A stretch of DNA of 32,285 bases from Acidobacteriota bacterium (GCA_025353165.1 JANXRE010000172.1:1-32285), one strand, 5' to 3'. Counted from the first letter of the stretch, positions 1 through 8,528 are shown. Notes: generated from the sequence alone by a model not told the origin. Program-made: numbers and translations.

Positions 1-414
1 TTTCAGGACGGCTCCCAAGCGGCGGGAGAGGATTTCCAGGCGCCGCGCGCGCACCGGGGCGCGGCGTTCGCGGACTTCGACGGGGACGGGAAAATCGACG
101 CGGTAGTCTCGGCGCTCGGCGAGGCGCCGGAGCTTTGGCACAACACCAGCCCCGACCCAAACCGGTGGCTGATTCTTAAGCTAACCGGGACGAAATCGAA
201 TCGCGACGGGATCGGCGCGGAGATCCGCATCGGTAGCCAGTACAATCACATGACTTCGGCTGTCGGCTATGCGTCGTCGAGCCACTTCGGCGTGCATTTC
301 GGGATGGGTGACGCCAAGGTCGCTGAGCGAATCGAGATTCGTTGGCCCAGCGGCGCGCGACAGGTTCTCACCGACATTCCGACGAACCAGGTGCTACGGG
401 TTCGAGAGCCCTGA
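1..414 (+). CDS. FG-GAP / ASPIC-UnbV domain protein, C-terminal end
   Basis: Partial gene entering from the left edge; 137 codons remain, ending in TGA. The first part carries a calcium-binding-like FG-GAP/VCBS loop (ADFDGDGKIDAVV), and the rest is a typical ASPIC/UnbV module: a GIGAEIRI strand, a G-Y-x-S-S turn, HFGMG, then the WPSGARQ signature near the end. Proteins of this CRTAC1-like architecture are exported beta-propeller proteins, very common in Acidobacteriota and Planctomycetota, and are often found beside TPR proteins, as here. Substrate and role are unknown. Its last 21 bases overlap the 3' end of the convergent TPR gene. Confident for the domain; nothing can be said about the missing N-terminus. 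Confidence 0.85.
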   Translation, partial: FQDGSQAAGEDFQAPRAHRGAAFADFDGDGKIDAVVSALGEAPELWHNTSPDPNRWLILKLTGTKSNRDGIGAEIRIGSQYNHMTSAVGYASSSHFGVHFGMGDAKVAERIEIRWPSGARQVLTDIPTNQVLRVREP

Positions 415-1473
415 GCTGCTGGTAAATTTTCGGAACTCCCCGAGCGCGCGCGCGGCATGGTCGGCCTCGCCCGCCATCTGATAAGCGCGGAACAACTGAA
501 AATGGCCGCTTCCGTCCCTATCGACAGGCAACGCTGTCTCCAAATGCGGGATCGCCTCTTTCGCCTTCTGCGTACGCAGCAGTGCTTGACCAAGCGCCAG
601 ATGCGCGGATAACAGGCGAGGATCGAATCGCAGAGCTTTCTCGAGGTATGGAATGCTCTGCTCGGGCCGCTCCAGGTTGAGCAGACATGCACCGCGCAGA
701 AAACTCAGTTCGGCCGCGTCCGTCCCAGCATCGCCGAGGACGCGCAAGGCAGCGTCATAGTCGCGGCTTCTATAGAGGGCCCACACGAGTCCGCTCTCGG
801 CGGCGCGATCGCCCGGCGCCAATTCCAGCGCCTCCCGCCAGCTCCTGGCGGCCTCCACATACTCGCCCGCGCGCTCGCTCAAGTCCGCGGCGTGCATGTG
901 AGATTCGCGCGAGGGAGTGAGGCGCATCAAATGCTCCCAAGCCTGCGTTGCCAGGCCCGTTTCCAACATTCGCTCGTAGCAATGCCCCAGCCCGTACCAG
1001 ACCTTGGGACTATCGGGCGCGAGTTCCGCGGCTTTCCGGAAATGCTCCGCCGCCTCGGCGAAGCGCTCCAGACGCTCGAACGCCTGGGCCAGCATGACCC
1101 GGGCGTTTCGATCATTCGGCTCGGCCCGGATCACGCTCTCGAGCGGCTCGACCGCCTTGGCATATTCGCGCAGTTCGACATAGCTGGAACCCAGGAACAG
1201 ACGGGCAGCCAGCAGATCCGGCCTCAACGTCAGCGCTGCTTCGGCTTGCAAAATCGCGTCCCGGTAGCGCTGAGCCTTGTAGTCCGCGATGCACAATTCC
1301 AGGTGCAATTGCGCATTGTTCGGAAATTTCCCGACCAGCGTCTCGTACACCGGAATCGCTTCCAGCGGCCGCCCCGCGACCACCAGATCCCTTGCGCGCT
1401 TACCTTCGTCCGTCTGGGCGCAAAGAGCCAGCGTGGCCCCCATGAAGAGAATTGGCGAACGCCCCGGTCGCAT
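394..1473 (-). CDS. Secreted TPR-repeat protein
   Basis: A 359-residue protein that is almost entirely tetratricopeptide repeats (helical pairs with the usual W/L/G/Y/A/P spacing, for example around NAQLHLELCIADYKAQRYRD and later DSPKVWYGLGHCYERM). The first ~19 residues (MRPGRSPILFMGATLALCA) look like a signal peptide, so the repeats probably act as a protein-protein scaffold outside the cytoplasmic membrane. It is the last gene of the minus-strand unit; its ATG overlaps the stop codon of the upstream membrane-protein gene by one base (TGATG), implying translational coupling. Its 3' end overlaps the convergent ASPIC/UnbV gene by 21 bases. The partner is unknown; co-action with the membrane protein and the phosphodiesterase-like enzymes upstream is inferred only from the operon. 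Confidence 0.85.
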   Translation of the reverse strand: MRPGRSPILFMGATLALCAQTDEGKRARDLVVAGRPLEAIPVYETLVGKFPNNAQLHLELCIADYKAQRYRDAILQAEAALTLRPDLLAARLFLGSSYVELREYAKAVEPLESVIRAEPNDRNARVMLAQAFERLERFAEAAEHFRKAAELAPDSPKVWYGLGHCYERMLETGLATQAWEHLMRLTPSRESHMHAADLSERAGEYVEAARSWREALELAPGDRAAESGLVWALYRSRDYDAALRVLGDAGTDAAELSFLRGACLLNLERPEQSIPYLEKALRFDPRLLSAHLALGQALLRTQKAKEAIPHLETALPVDRDGSGHFQLFRAYQMAGEADHAARALGEFRKFTSSSGLSNP

Positions 1474-2165
1474 CAGAACGTCACGTGAAATCGCTTTCGC
1501 AGCGCGAGCATGGCGATCGAACTGACGATGAAAAACCAGCCCAGCCAGTGCACCCCGAAGCCGAAGATATCAAGATTGGCTGACGGGTAGCTCACCTGGA
1601 GGTTGCGCCACTCCGCGAGATATTGCAACCCGGCGCCCACCCGGACCCTCTGGTGCAGAGACTGGCCCGCAACGCGCAGCAGCAGCGCGCCGCCAGCGGG
1701 ATTCGTCGCGCGAACGCGCCAGTAGACTTGATGCCGCTCGGGAATCCGCACCGCCGGAGTCTCCACCGTGACGCCATCCCCGGACAGGGTGGGCAGGACC
1801 TGGCGCAGGTCGACGCCTTCGATCTTCGCGCTGACGGTGGCGCTCTCCCCCGAGCGCAGCGGGCGATGCCCGTACACCCCATCGAGATAAAACAGCAGCG
1901 CCGCCATCGGCAGCAATACGACCGCCGTCGGGCGAAGCATCAGCCCGAGATAGCGCGCGTTCCAACGGAGCAATCCCTTCTGAGCGCGAACCAGCAGCGC
2001 CGGATCGTCCGCGAACAACCGGAACTCGTACAGATGCGCCCAAATCTTCCGCTTCGCCAGGCGGATGCGCTCCTGGTCGGAGAACCTCCGGAACGCCGGC
2101 AGCATCGCAATTCCGCTCGCGGCGGCGATCGCGGTCAAGCTCCAGAAATGTACGGCCGTCCACAT
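1473..2165 (-). CDS. Integral membrane protein of unknown function
   Basis: 230 residues, not a family I recognise. There are three likely membrane segments: at the N-terminus (about residues 3-23), in the middle (about 78-95, PTAVVLLPMAALLFYLDG) and close to the C-terminus (about 203-222, WLGWFFIVSSIAMLAL). Between the second and third lies a ~105-residue beta-rich stretch that is probably extracytoplasmic. The first loop is basic and amphipathic (FRRFSDQERIRLAKRKIWAH). Both ends are coupled by TGATG overlaps, to the RHH-like gene before it and the TPR gene after it, so it is very likely part of the same complex or pathway. The start is fixed by the overlap. Confidence 0.8.
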   Translation of the reverse strand: MWTAVHFWSLTAIAAASGIAMLPAFRRFSDQERIRLAKRKIWAHLYEFRLFADDPALLVRAQKGLLRWNARYLGLMLRPTAVVLLPMAALLFYLDGVYGHRPLRSGESATVSAKIEGVDLRQVLPTLSGDGVTVETPAVRIPERHQVYWRVRATNPAGGALLLRVAGQSLHQRVRVGAGLQYLAEWRNLQVSYPSANLDIFGFGVHWLGWFFIVSSIAMLALRKRFHVTF

Positions 2166-2353
2166 CAGTCGATATAGCCGAGGCCTTTCAGCTTGCGTAC
2201 GATCTCGGCGTCGGATTGCGCGTCTTCGAGCTTGGCCATCTCCTTCTCGAGCACGTGCTCGATGAATTCCTCGGGCGAGCTATATCCGCCGGCCTCCGCC
2301 ACCTTCTTCACTCTCGCCAGTAACTCTTTTTTCAGCTTGATGGACGATCCCAC
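2165..2353 (-). CDS. Small ribbon-helix-helix-like protein
   Basis: 62 residues from a GTG start (GTG-GGA-TCG). The GTG is chosen because an AGGGGG Shine-Dalgarno sequence sits about five bases before it and because the family-like sequence begins there; the open frame runs further upstream but passes through the repeat element and looks non-coding. The protein begins with a beta-strand (SSIKLKKELLARVKKVAE), then SSPEEFIEHVLEKEM, the pattern of a CopG/Arc ribbon-helix-helix DNA-binding or dimerisation fold. It ends in a short charged helix and the tail LKGLGYID. It overlaps the membrane-protein gene by TGATG. It could regulate the unit, or act as a small structural partner; the sequence does not decide. 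Confidence 0.75.
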   Translation of the reverse strand: MGSSIKLKKELLARVKKVAEAGGYSSPEEFIEHVLEKEMAKLEDAQSDAEIVRKLKGLGYID

Positions 2354-2407
2354 GATTTCCCCCTCGCTACATGCCAATTCGACTCTTCGCGACACCAGTT
2401 TTCGTTC

Positions 2408-2465
2408 GGCTCGCCAAGCGCCGGCAGGAGTGCCGACGCGGCACGCATGAGTGCGTGCGCCACGT
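2408..2465 (+). repeat. Double-hairpin interspersed repeat, copy 1
   Basis: A 58-bp element with two adjacent stem-loops. The first stem is at 2418-2426 / 2431-2439 (eight of nine pairs) with a GGAG loop; the second is at 2441-2447 / 2452-2458 (seven of seven) with a TGAG loop. The same layout occurs at 24811-24868 and 27267-27315. It lies in the gap between the AP-superfamily gene and the small RHH-like gene, inside the minus-strand unit. There is no T-tract, so it is not a standard intrinsic terminator, although it could attenuate or stabilise the mRNA. Confidence 0.85.
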
Positions 2466-2475
2466 TGCGGCAGTA

Positions 2476-4455
2476 TCACAACAGCGGCTTTCCGTCCATC
2501 CACGCCGGCGGATCCAGGCCGAAGAGCCGCAGCGCCGTGGGCGCCATGTCCTCTATCCCCGGGTCGGCGGTATCTATATTCAGGTTCGAGAACAACACGC
2601 CGGGCACCAGTTCCGGATCGACGCAATGATCGCCGCTCCAGGCCTTCACGTTGTCCTCCAACACGCTGGAGGAAAGCTTTCCAACCGCGCTATCCCACGA
2701 AACCCGGTAGCCTTCCTCGTACCCGACAAGCATGTCCGGCGCGGCCGCGAGATAAGGACCGCGATACAACGCCGACGTCGCGTAGACGTTGCGAATCGCC
2801 GACTCCCCGCTCTCCTCGCGCAGCGCCGACAGCTTCGCGATAATCTCGCCTTTGAGAGCCTCGGCCTCCTCTCCCGCGTTGACCACGCCGAGCGCCTCGC
2901 GATCCTTGATATTCAAATACAACCCGCTCAGCCCCAGCCCATACGCGCGCGTTTGATTCCAATCCACGTTCTGAAAAAACGATCCGCCCTCGCACGCGCC
3001 GTCTTTCAAATGCAGGTACCCGTTGTCGCGCAACCACGAGTTGATGTTCACGCCGCGGCGAAACGAGCAGAATCCGTGATCGGAAAGAACAAACAGAGCC
3101 GTCCCGGAATCCACGAAGGGAATCGTCTTCCCCACCAGATCGTCCATACGCCTGTACATCTCTTCGATCACGCCCGCGTGCCGTCCCGATCCGCCCATGT
3201 GCCGGTAGAACATGTGTTGGACGCGGTCGCTGGTATCGAAAACGCAGGCGGCCACACCCTCGCGCGTGCTTTCGAGCGCGTTGAGGAACATCGCTTCCCG
3301 CTCCTCAAAGATGCTGTACGCCTGGGTCAGGAAGGCGTCCTCATCGATCACGCCTTCATTCAGCGCCCACGTATCCTCCGCCATGCCGGCGGTGGCGTAC
3401 GGACCGAGCAGGTTGGCCAAGTAGACGGCGTAATACGCGGGATGGCTGATCGGCAGCGCAGGCCGTTCCGGATCGATCTGTATGGGCGACATATACAGGT
3501 TCAACTCCGGCTCGCTTGTGGTGAGAAGAAAGCGCGCGATGCCCGTCGCCTTGACGCCGATGGCGCTCCGGAACGTCAGCCGCAGCCATTCGGTGTACTC
3601 CCCAGCCCGAAGCGCGCAGCGGTGGTCCTGCACCTCCAGTTCGAAACCATCGTTCCGGCGCACCACCCGGAATGGAATCCGCAGCGCTGCGCCGCCTTCC
3701 ACGAAACTGTCGTCCGGCCCTTCGATCTCGCCGTCGAAACGGTCGCCCGTTCGCCGCAGAGGATAGCGGCTGCCGCTTTCGTAGGTGGCCGTCTCGATGC
3801 TGGTGCTGAACTGCGAAAAACTGCCCTGCGTCCCCTTCAGATCCGGCGTGCACATCGCGGACAACATCTTCCCGTCGAACTTCTCGGGAGGAAAAGTGAT
3901 GGGCACGCGCAGGATGGTACATCCTACGCCATGCTCGCCGAGAATCTTCCAGAACGGTTTGCTCTTGCGGCGGAATTCAAGCACCGGCCGCGAGAGCGGG
4001 ATTCTGAAGCGCCCGATCCGCACCACCCGCCGCGGTTTCCCGACGCGGGCGGACGAAAGCTCCGGCAGGTAAGACTTCAGGTTGCGATCGAGAAAATCGA
4101 AGATATTGTGTTTGGCGGGGCTCACTCCGGTGGCGAACGTCGACCACGCGACCGGCGAGAGCGAAGGGAACGTGGTGCGCAGCCGGCCATACCGGCCTTC
4201 GCGCGCGAGCCGGGCCAGGTTGGGCAGTTTACCTTCGGCCATCCAGCGCTCCGTCAAGCGCGGATCGAGCCCATCCAGCCCGAGGAAAATAATCTTCCGC
4301 ACCCGCGCGTTGCGTAATCCTTTGTGGCGCGTGAGCGAGCGCCAAGCCATGCGAAACGGCCACAGGAGAAACGAGACGACACTGAGCAATATGCCAACGG
4401 CCAGCGTAAGAAACGACCCGAGAAACGCAAACCCCGCGCCGGGTCCGATGTACAT
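2476..4455 (-). CDS. Membrane-anchored alkaline-phosphatase-superfamily phosphodiesterase
   Basis: 659 residues counted from the ATG that overlaps the preceding stop as TGATG; a GTG one codon earlier is also possible. The N-terminus (YIGPGAGFAFLGSF and on) holds one or two membrane segments up to about residue 38. The catalytic domain is of the type I phosphodiesterase / nucleotide pyrophosphatase group (PF01663-like). The metal-binding Asp is in LGLDGLDP (about 61). The probable nucleophile is Ser of PSLSPVAW (about 100), where many relatives have Thr. Asp and His are in DTSDRVQHMFY, Asp-His in LSDHGF, and a late His in GDHCVD. The family hydrolyses phosphate diesters or transfers phosphoryl groups; the substrate here is unknown. 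It is a paralogue of the lipoprotein at 5334-7166. Confidence 0.85.
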   Translation of the reverse strand: MYIGPGAGFAFLGSFLTLAVGILLSVVSFLLWPFRMAWRSLTRHKGLRNARVRKIIFLGLDGLDPRLTERWMAEGKLPNLARLAREGRYGRLRTTFPSLSPVAWSTFATGVSPAKHNIFDFLDRNLKSYLPELSSARVGKPRRVVRIGRFRIPLSRPVLEFRRKSKPFWKILGEHGVGCTILRVPITFPPEKFDGKMLSAMCTPDLKGTQGSFSQFSTSIETATYESGSRYPLRRTGDRFDGEIEGPDDSFVEGGAALRIPFRVVRRNDGFELEVQDHRCALRAGEYTEWLRLTFRSAIGVKATGIARFLLTTSEPELNLYMSPIQIDPERPALPISHPAYYAVYLANLLGPYATAGMAEDTWALNEGVIDEDAFLTQAYSIFEEREAMFLNALESTREGVAACVFDTSDRVQHMFYRHMGGSGRHAGVIEEMYRRMDDLVGKTIPFVDSGTALFVLSDHGFCSFRRGVNINSWLRDNGYLHLKDGACEGGSFFQNVDWNQTRAYGLGLSGLYLNIKDREALGVVNAGEEAEALKGEIIAKLSALREESGESAIRNVYATSALYRGPYLAAAPDMLVGYEEGYRVSWDSAVGKLSSSVLEDNVKAWSGDHCVDPELVPGVLFSNLNIDTADPGIEDMAPTALRLFGLDPPAWMDGKPLL

Positions 4456-5303
4456 CACCGCAGCTTGCCCTCGACGAACGGCACCTCGAAAACTTTCTCA
4501 TGTTGAATGGGGCCGTGGCCAAAAAAGCCATCTTCGCCGAACAACTCGCCGTGATCCGAAGTAATCGTAATATACGTATTCTTCGGCACCATATCGAACA
4601 GTTCCTCAACCACCTTGTCCAGATACTTCACCGCAAGAATCTGCCGCTGCCGCAAATCGTCCAGCTTCGCCTGCCGGAAGAACTTCGGCTCGCGCCTCGC
4701 CACTTTCCCTCCGACCACGTGATCGTCGAGGTGCTTGAAGACGCCGTGCACGCCGTGAATGCGAGGCCACTGGTCCTCCGGCTCGTCGGGAAGCGCGTAC
4801 GGATAGTGCGTCTCTCCGACATTGAGCAGCCAAAACGAGGGCCGTTCCTCGGAGAAGTGCATCTCGTGCACCATGGCCCGCATATCGTTATGCTTATCCA
4901 TCAGCCGGAAGCTATCGAACCCTTGATTCACGGGCGTCCGCGGATTCAACACCGGCAACGAAACCCGGGCATGCGTCGCATACCCCAGGCTGTCCTTCAA
5001 AAAAGGAGGAAGGTAAAGCGCCGGCACCAGCGACTTAAACGACAGGTCCGTGCACCCCAGCCGCTCATTGAATTGCAAAAAATCTTTCTTGTAATACTCC
5101 GACGCAAACACGTGTTTGGGATTGGTGTGCGGCATCAACCCCATCAGCAGATTAAAGTGCGAAGGCGCAGTCCAGGAAGCATACGACCACCGCCGCTCCA
5201 CCCGCCCCAGCCGCCGCATAGTCCGCGGCCGGGCCTTCACAAAAGTGTCGTAGCGGCAGCTATCGAACACGACCAGTACATAGTTGTTACGCGCAGGCTG
5301 CAT
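4455..5303 (-). CDS. Short sulfatase-like (AP superfamily) protein
   Basis: 282 residues. It starts with VLVVFDSCRYDTF (metal Asp about 14) and ends shortly after TSDHGELFGEDGFFGHG, the Asp-His metal pair of sulfatase-type enzymes (PF00884). The position normally holding the formylglycine Cys/Ser of sulfatases (C/S-x-P-x-R) instead reads SWTAPSH, with Thr near 45. It is therefore more likely a phospho- or phosphonate-transfer/hydrolysis enzyme than a true sulfatase. At 282 residues it is clearly shorter than the 400-550 usual for sulfatases and lacks the C-terminal subdomain. No signal peptide or membrane segment is evident. It sits between two larger AP-superfamily enzymes, coupled to the downstream one by TGATG and 30 bp after the upstream one. 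Confidence 0.8.
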   Translation of the reverse strand: MQPARNNYVLVVFDSCRYDTFVKARPRTMRRLGRVERRWSYASWTAPSHFNLLMGLMPHTNPKHVFASEYYKKDFLQFNERLGCTDLSFKSLVPALYLPPFLKDSLGYATHARVSLPVLNPRTPVNQGFDSFRLMDKHNDMRAMVHEMHFSEERPSFWLLNVGETHYPYALPDEPEDQWPRIHGVHGVFKHLDDHVVGGKVARREPKFFRQAKLDDLRQRQILAVKYLDKVVEELFDMVPKNTYITITSDHGELFGEDGFFGHGPIQHEKVFEVPFVEGKLR

Positions 5304-5330
5304 AGCTGACCAATCATATCGCGCTATCCG

Positions 5331-5350
5331 CGTTCATCGGCGTTCATGGG
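5331..5350 (+). repeat. Tandem 10-bp unit CGTTCATSGG in intergenic gap
   Basis: CGTTCATCGG is followed directly by CGTTCATGGG, straddling the 3' end of the lipoprotein AP gene and the 30-bp gap before the sulfatase-like gene. From memory, GTTCATC-type tandem units of this kind recur in intergenic DNA of several bacterial phyla; here only the two units are seen. It supplies the stop codon of the lipoprotein gene. Confidence 0.45.
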
Positions 5351-7166
5351 GGGCCAAAAACAACCGCAGAACGCGCCCCGTGACATCCTGAAGCCGAACA
5401 CTAGCCGGCTCCGGGCCCCGGTTCGTGAACAGCACTCCGGGGACATCCACCGAATTGATGCAGTGATCCGCAATCCACGCGTCCGTATTGTCCTCGAGCT
5501 CCGCCGCCGGAGTCCCCCCGAGACCGGTCTGCCACGATGCCCGGTATCCGGGGCTGTACCCGACGATGAGATCCGGCGCCACCGCGGCATTCTCCCGGGA
5601 GGGCTTGGTTCCGTACACCGCCTCCACCACCTGCCGCCCATTCACCGGATCGCGAAACGCGAGCAGTTGCTCGCGAAGGTTCTGCAGCAATGCCGCGCTC
5701 CGCTGCCGCCCCCGCAGGTTGAGATACAGGCCGTTCAGGCCGACGGCATACGCCTCGGTGGAACTCCAGTCCAGGCTCTCCATCGTCGTATCGTCCCCGG
5801 CCGCCGTCTTCAGCGTCAGAAACCCGCGGTCCCGCAGCCACGCGTTCAGATGCACCGAACGCTCATACGTGGAAAAGCCGTGATCGGAGAGAACGATCAG
5901 CTCCGCGCCGGGCGCGCGCGCAACCACTTCCCCCACACACTGGTCCACCGCGCGATACACCTCCAGCAGTTCCGCGTCGTGCTTGCCCCACAGCATGTGC
6001 GAGTTCTGATCGATCGCCGAGAAGTAGAAGAACAGCAACCCCCAATCGAAATGCGCGAGCGAGTAGCGCAACAGCCGCCGCTCGTCCTCGAACACCAGGC
6101 GCGTCTGCGACAGAAACTCCGGTAGGCTGAACACGCCCTGCCGCAGCGCCGAGGTATCCTCGGGCGTGCCCATCGTGTAGTAGCGCCCGCTCTCGCGCGC
6201 AATCGCGCGTCCCCAGGACGCCGGCTCGGCCACCGGCAGCGCGGGCGATTCCGGATCGATATTCACCGCCGACACATACAACTGGAACCGCGGCTGCAAC
6301 TGCTTGGCGAACAGCCGGAACATGCCGCGAACGGAGGTGACATGCGGGATCAACGGAAAATCGGCGGTGAGCCAGTCCGACCATTCGCCCTGCCGCAGCA
6401 CCGTCGCCCCACCGCCCATCTGGACCAGCGCCGCCGGGTTTTTCGGATCGACCTCGACCGTCAGATTCACCGAGGAATACGTTGCATCGCGGCGCAGCGA
6501 ATTGGGCGGACCCTGCAGCGGCACAACCACCCGCCCGTTCTCCACGTCCACCTTGACGATGCGCCCGCCGGAGACGGACCGAGTCAGCTCCTCGGGATCG
6601 TCCGTATAAAACGTGAACGTGCCGAGCGTCCCCCGCAAATCCGGCGTGCCCATACCGGCGAGAGCGCGCCCCGCCATGAGCGGCGGGTAATTCGTCGGCA
6701 TACGCACCACCGTCACCGGGATCCCGCGCTCCGCAAGCGTCTGCCAGAAGGCCTTTCCTCTGCGCAGCGAGACCACTTTCGCCCCGGATAGCGGCAACTG
6801 GTACGGGCCCAGCGGCAGCACGAAACCCGGCGCGACCGTCTGGCTCATCGACGAGAACGGCCGCATGCTTGCGGCGTCGCGATGCACGAAATCGTAAATG
6901 CCGTGCTCGTCCGGATCGAGCCCGGTGATGAAGGACGACCATGCCACCGGGCTCTGCGGCGGAGTGGTTGTGGCCAGGCGCTGGAAGCTACCCCGGTCGC
7001 GCAGCCGCGCGAGGTTCGGAAGCGAGTCCCAGTGCCGCTCCACGAAGCCGGGGTCCATTCCGTCGATCCCCAGCACGATCACTTGCGGAATGTTCGGAAG
7101 CGGCGCGCGGCACCCGGCCGCGAATACCAGCGCCAGCCCGAGAACGAAGTTACCGCGTCTGCGCAT
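5334..7166 (-). CDS. Lipoprotein phosphodiesterase of the AP superfamily
   Basis: 610 residues from the ATG at 7166. This start gives a clean lipoprotein signal, MRRRGNFVLGLALVFAAGC, with the lipobox FAAGC (Cys 19); an ATG seven codons upstream would spoil it. The enzyme has the same plan as the membrane-anchored paralogue: LGIDGMDP (Asp about 35), PPQSPVAW with a likely Ser nucleophile (about 72), DQNSHMLW, LSDHGF and ADHCIN as the remaining metal ligands. It is expected to work tethered to a membrane on the periplasmic side. It starts 17 bases inside the 3' end of the aminotransferase gene, so the two are co-transcribed. The substrate is not deducible; phospholipid headgroups or nucleotide diesters are the usual substrates in the family. 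Confidence 0.87.
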   Translation of the reverse strand: MRRRGNFVLGLALVFAAGCRAPLPNIPQVIVLGIDGMDPGFVERHWDSLPNLARLRDRGSFQRLATTTPPQSPVAWSSFITGLDPDEHGIYDFVHRDAASMRPFSSMSQTVAPGFVLPLGPYQLPLSGAKVVSLRRGKAFWQTLAERGIPVTVVRMPTNYPPLMAGRALAGMGTPDLRGTLGTFTFYTDDPEELTRSVSGGRIVKVDVENGRVVVPLQGPPNSLRRDATYSSVNLTVEVDPKNPAALVQMGGGATVLRQGEWSDWLTADFPLIPHVTSVRGMFRLFAKQLQPRFQLYVSAVNIDPESPALPVAEPASWGRAIARESGRYYTMGTPEDTSALRQGVFSLPEFLSQTRLVFEDERRLLRYSLAHFDWGLLFFYFSAIDQNSHMLWGKHDAELLEVYRAVDQCVGEVVARAPGAELIVLSDHGFSTYERSVHLNAWLRDRGFLTLKTAAGDDTTMESLDWSSTEAYAVGLNGLYLNLRGRQRSAALLQNLREQLLAFRDPVNGRQVVEAVYGTKPSRENAAVAPDLIVGYSPGYRASWQTGLGGTPAAELEDNTDAWIADHCINSVDVPGVLFTNRGPEPASVRLQDVTGRVLRLFLAPHERR

Positions 7167-8493
7167 CGGCGAGTTCCAGAGCCACATCCAGCGCGGAGAC
7201 GCCCAAATCGATGTCGTCCTTTTCGATGATCAGCGGCGGCGCGATGACAAAGTGACTGATCCATGCCTGCACGGCAACGCCGTTCTGCAGCATTTGCGCG
7301 GCAACCTTCTCGACAGTCAGGGACTTGCCGGCCATTTTATCCTGCATGGTGTTCAACGGCTTCTTAGTCGTCCGGTCCTGCACTAACTCGACGGCCCAGA
7401 ACAAACCCAGGCCGCGCACGTCTCCGACACAGGGATGCTTCTCCTTGAGAGTAAGTAGTCTCTCGCCCAGATACGCGCCCATCTCGCGGGACCGCTCGAC
7501 AAGATTCAGCCGCTGTATCTCATGAATGGTTGCGATGGCCGGCCCGAGCGTCATGGGGTGCGCCTCGTAGGTATGGCCGTGCGCGAAAAAATGGTCGTCG
7601 AAATACTCGGCGATCTTCCCCGTCGTTGCGCACAGACCCAACGGAACATAGGCCGAAGTAATCCCTTTAGCAGTTACCAGGATGTCGGGCCGCACGTCCC
7701 AATGGTCGACCGCAAACCACTTACCGGTGCGTCCCCAGCCTGTCATCACTTCGTCGGCAATTAGTAACACCCCATGCCGCCGACAGATTTCCGACAACCG
7801 AGGAAGATACTCCGGCGGAGGCACTAACACGCCGTTGGTGCCCGCCACCGGCTCCACTATCACGGCGGCCACGTCGCTTTCGTTCTCGATCATGTGCTCG
7901 ACGTAGTCCGCGCACGCGATGCCGCAAGCCGGGTAAGTGTGCTTAATCGGGCAATCGTAGCAATTGACCTCCGGAGCGAAAATCACACCCTGGCCTTTCG
8001 CGGCGGGTTCCGCCGGCCACCGCCGCGGATCGCCGGTCGCCGCGATCGACGCCATCGTGGAGCCATGATACGAGCGGTACCGGGCAATGATCTTCGACTT
8101 TCCCGTAAACAGGCGGGCGATCTTAAATGCCGCTTCGTTCGCCTCCGTTCCCGACGTGGTGAAGAAAAACTTCTCGAGCCCCGGCGGAAGAACGTCCAGC
8201 AAAAGGCGGCTCAGTTCGGCCCGGACTTCGGTGGCATAAGCGGGCGCGGCGTAAGGCAGCGCGCTCGCCTGCTGGCGGATGGCCTCAATCACGGCCGGAT
8301 TCTTGTGGCCAAGATTGACACACATAAGCTGCGCCGAGAAGTCGAGATACCGCTTGCCCGCGCCGTCGATGAAGTAGCAGCCCTCGGCGTCCGCGACATG
8401 CAGCGGCATCCAGCCTTTCTGAAACCGCCAGGTCCCATAATTGAGTCGGCGGGTCCAATCGACAATCTCCTGCGAGGAAAGCCGCGGTGGCAT
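7150..8493 (-). CDS. Class III (PLP-dependent) aminotransferase, taurine/beta-alanine-pyruvate type
   Basis: 447 residues from MPPRLSSQEI; an in-frame ATG 12 codons upstream is an alternative start but overlaps the divergent gene's start. Fold-type I PLP signatures are all present: TTSGTEANEAA, the YRSYHGST segment, IADEVMTGWGRTG (Asp 247, pyridine nitrogen partner), and AKGITSAYVPLG with the Schiff-base Lys at 276. The sequence most resembles omega-amino-acid:pyruvate aminotransferases such as taurine- or beta-alanine-pyruvate aminotransferase; the exact amino donor cannot be fixed. It is the first gene of the seven-gene minus-strand unit, overlapping the lipoprotein gene by 17 bases. Producing an amino or sulfonate aldehyde for the AP-type enzymes downstream is conceivable but only inference. 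Confidence 0.87.
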   Translation of the reverse strand: MPPRLSSQEIVDWTRRLNYGTWRFQKGWMPLHVADAEGCYFIDGAGKRYLDFSAQLMCVNLGHKNPAVIEAIRQQASALPYAAPAYATEVRAELSRLLLDVLPPGLEKFFFTTSGTEANEAAFKIARLFTGKSKIIARYRSYHGSTMASIAATGDPRRWPAEPAAKGQGVIFAPEVNCYDCPIKHTYPACGIACADYVEHMIENESDVAAVIVEPVAGTNGVLVPPPEYLPRLSEICRRHGVLLIADEVMTGWGRTGKWFAVDHWDVRPDILVTAKGITSAYVPLGLCATTGKIAEYFDDHFFAHGHTYEAHPMTLGPAIATIHEIQRLNLVERSREMGAYLGERLLTLKEKHPCVGDVRGLGLFWAVELVQDRTTKKPLNTMQDKMAGKSLTVEKVAAQMLQNGVAVQAWISHFVIAPPLIIEKDDIDLGVSALDVALELADAQTR

Positions 8494-8528
8494 AACAGCA
8501 TTGTCTTCTGTCGGATAATGGAAACGCA

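Noticed and set aside
2408-2465. Double-hairpin repeat as an intrinsic terminator
   Set aside because: No T-tract follows on either strand and the same element recurs elsewhere, so a dispersed repeat is the better description.
2371-4317. 648-codon open frame on the plus strand
   Set aside because: It is antisense to the membrane-anchored AP enzyme; its product is Arg/His-rich without any domain, while the minus frame has all catalytic motifs.
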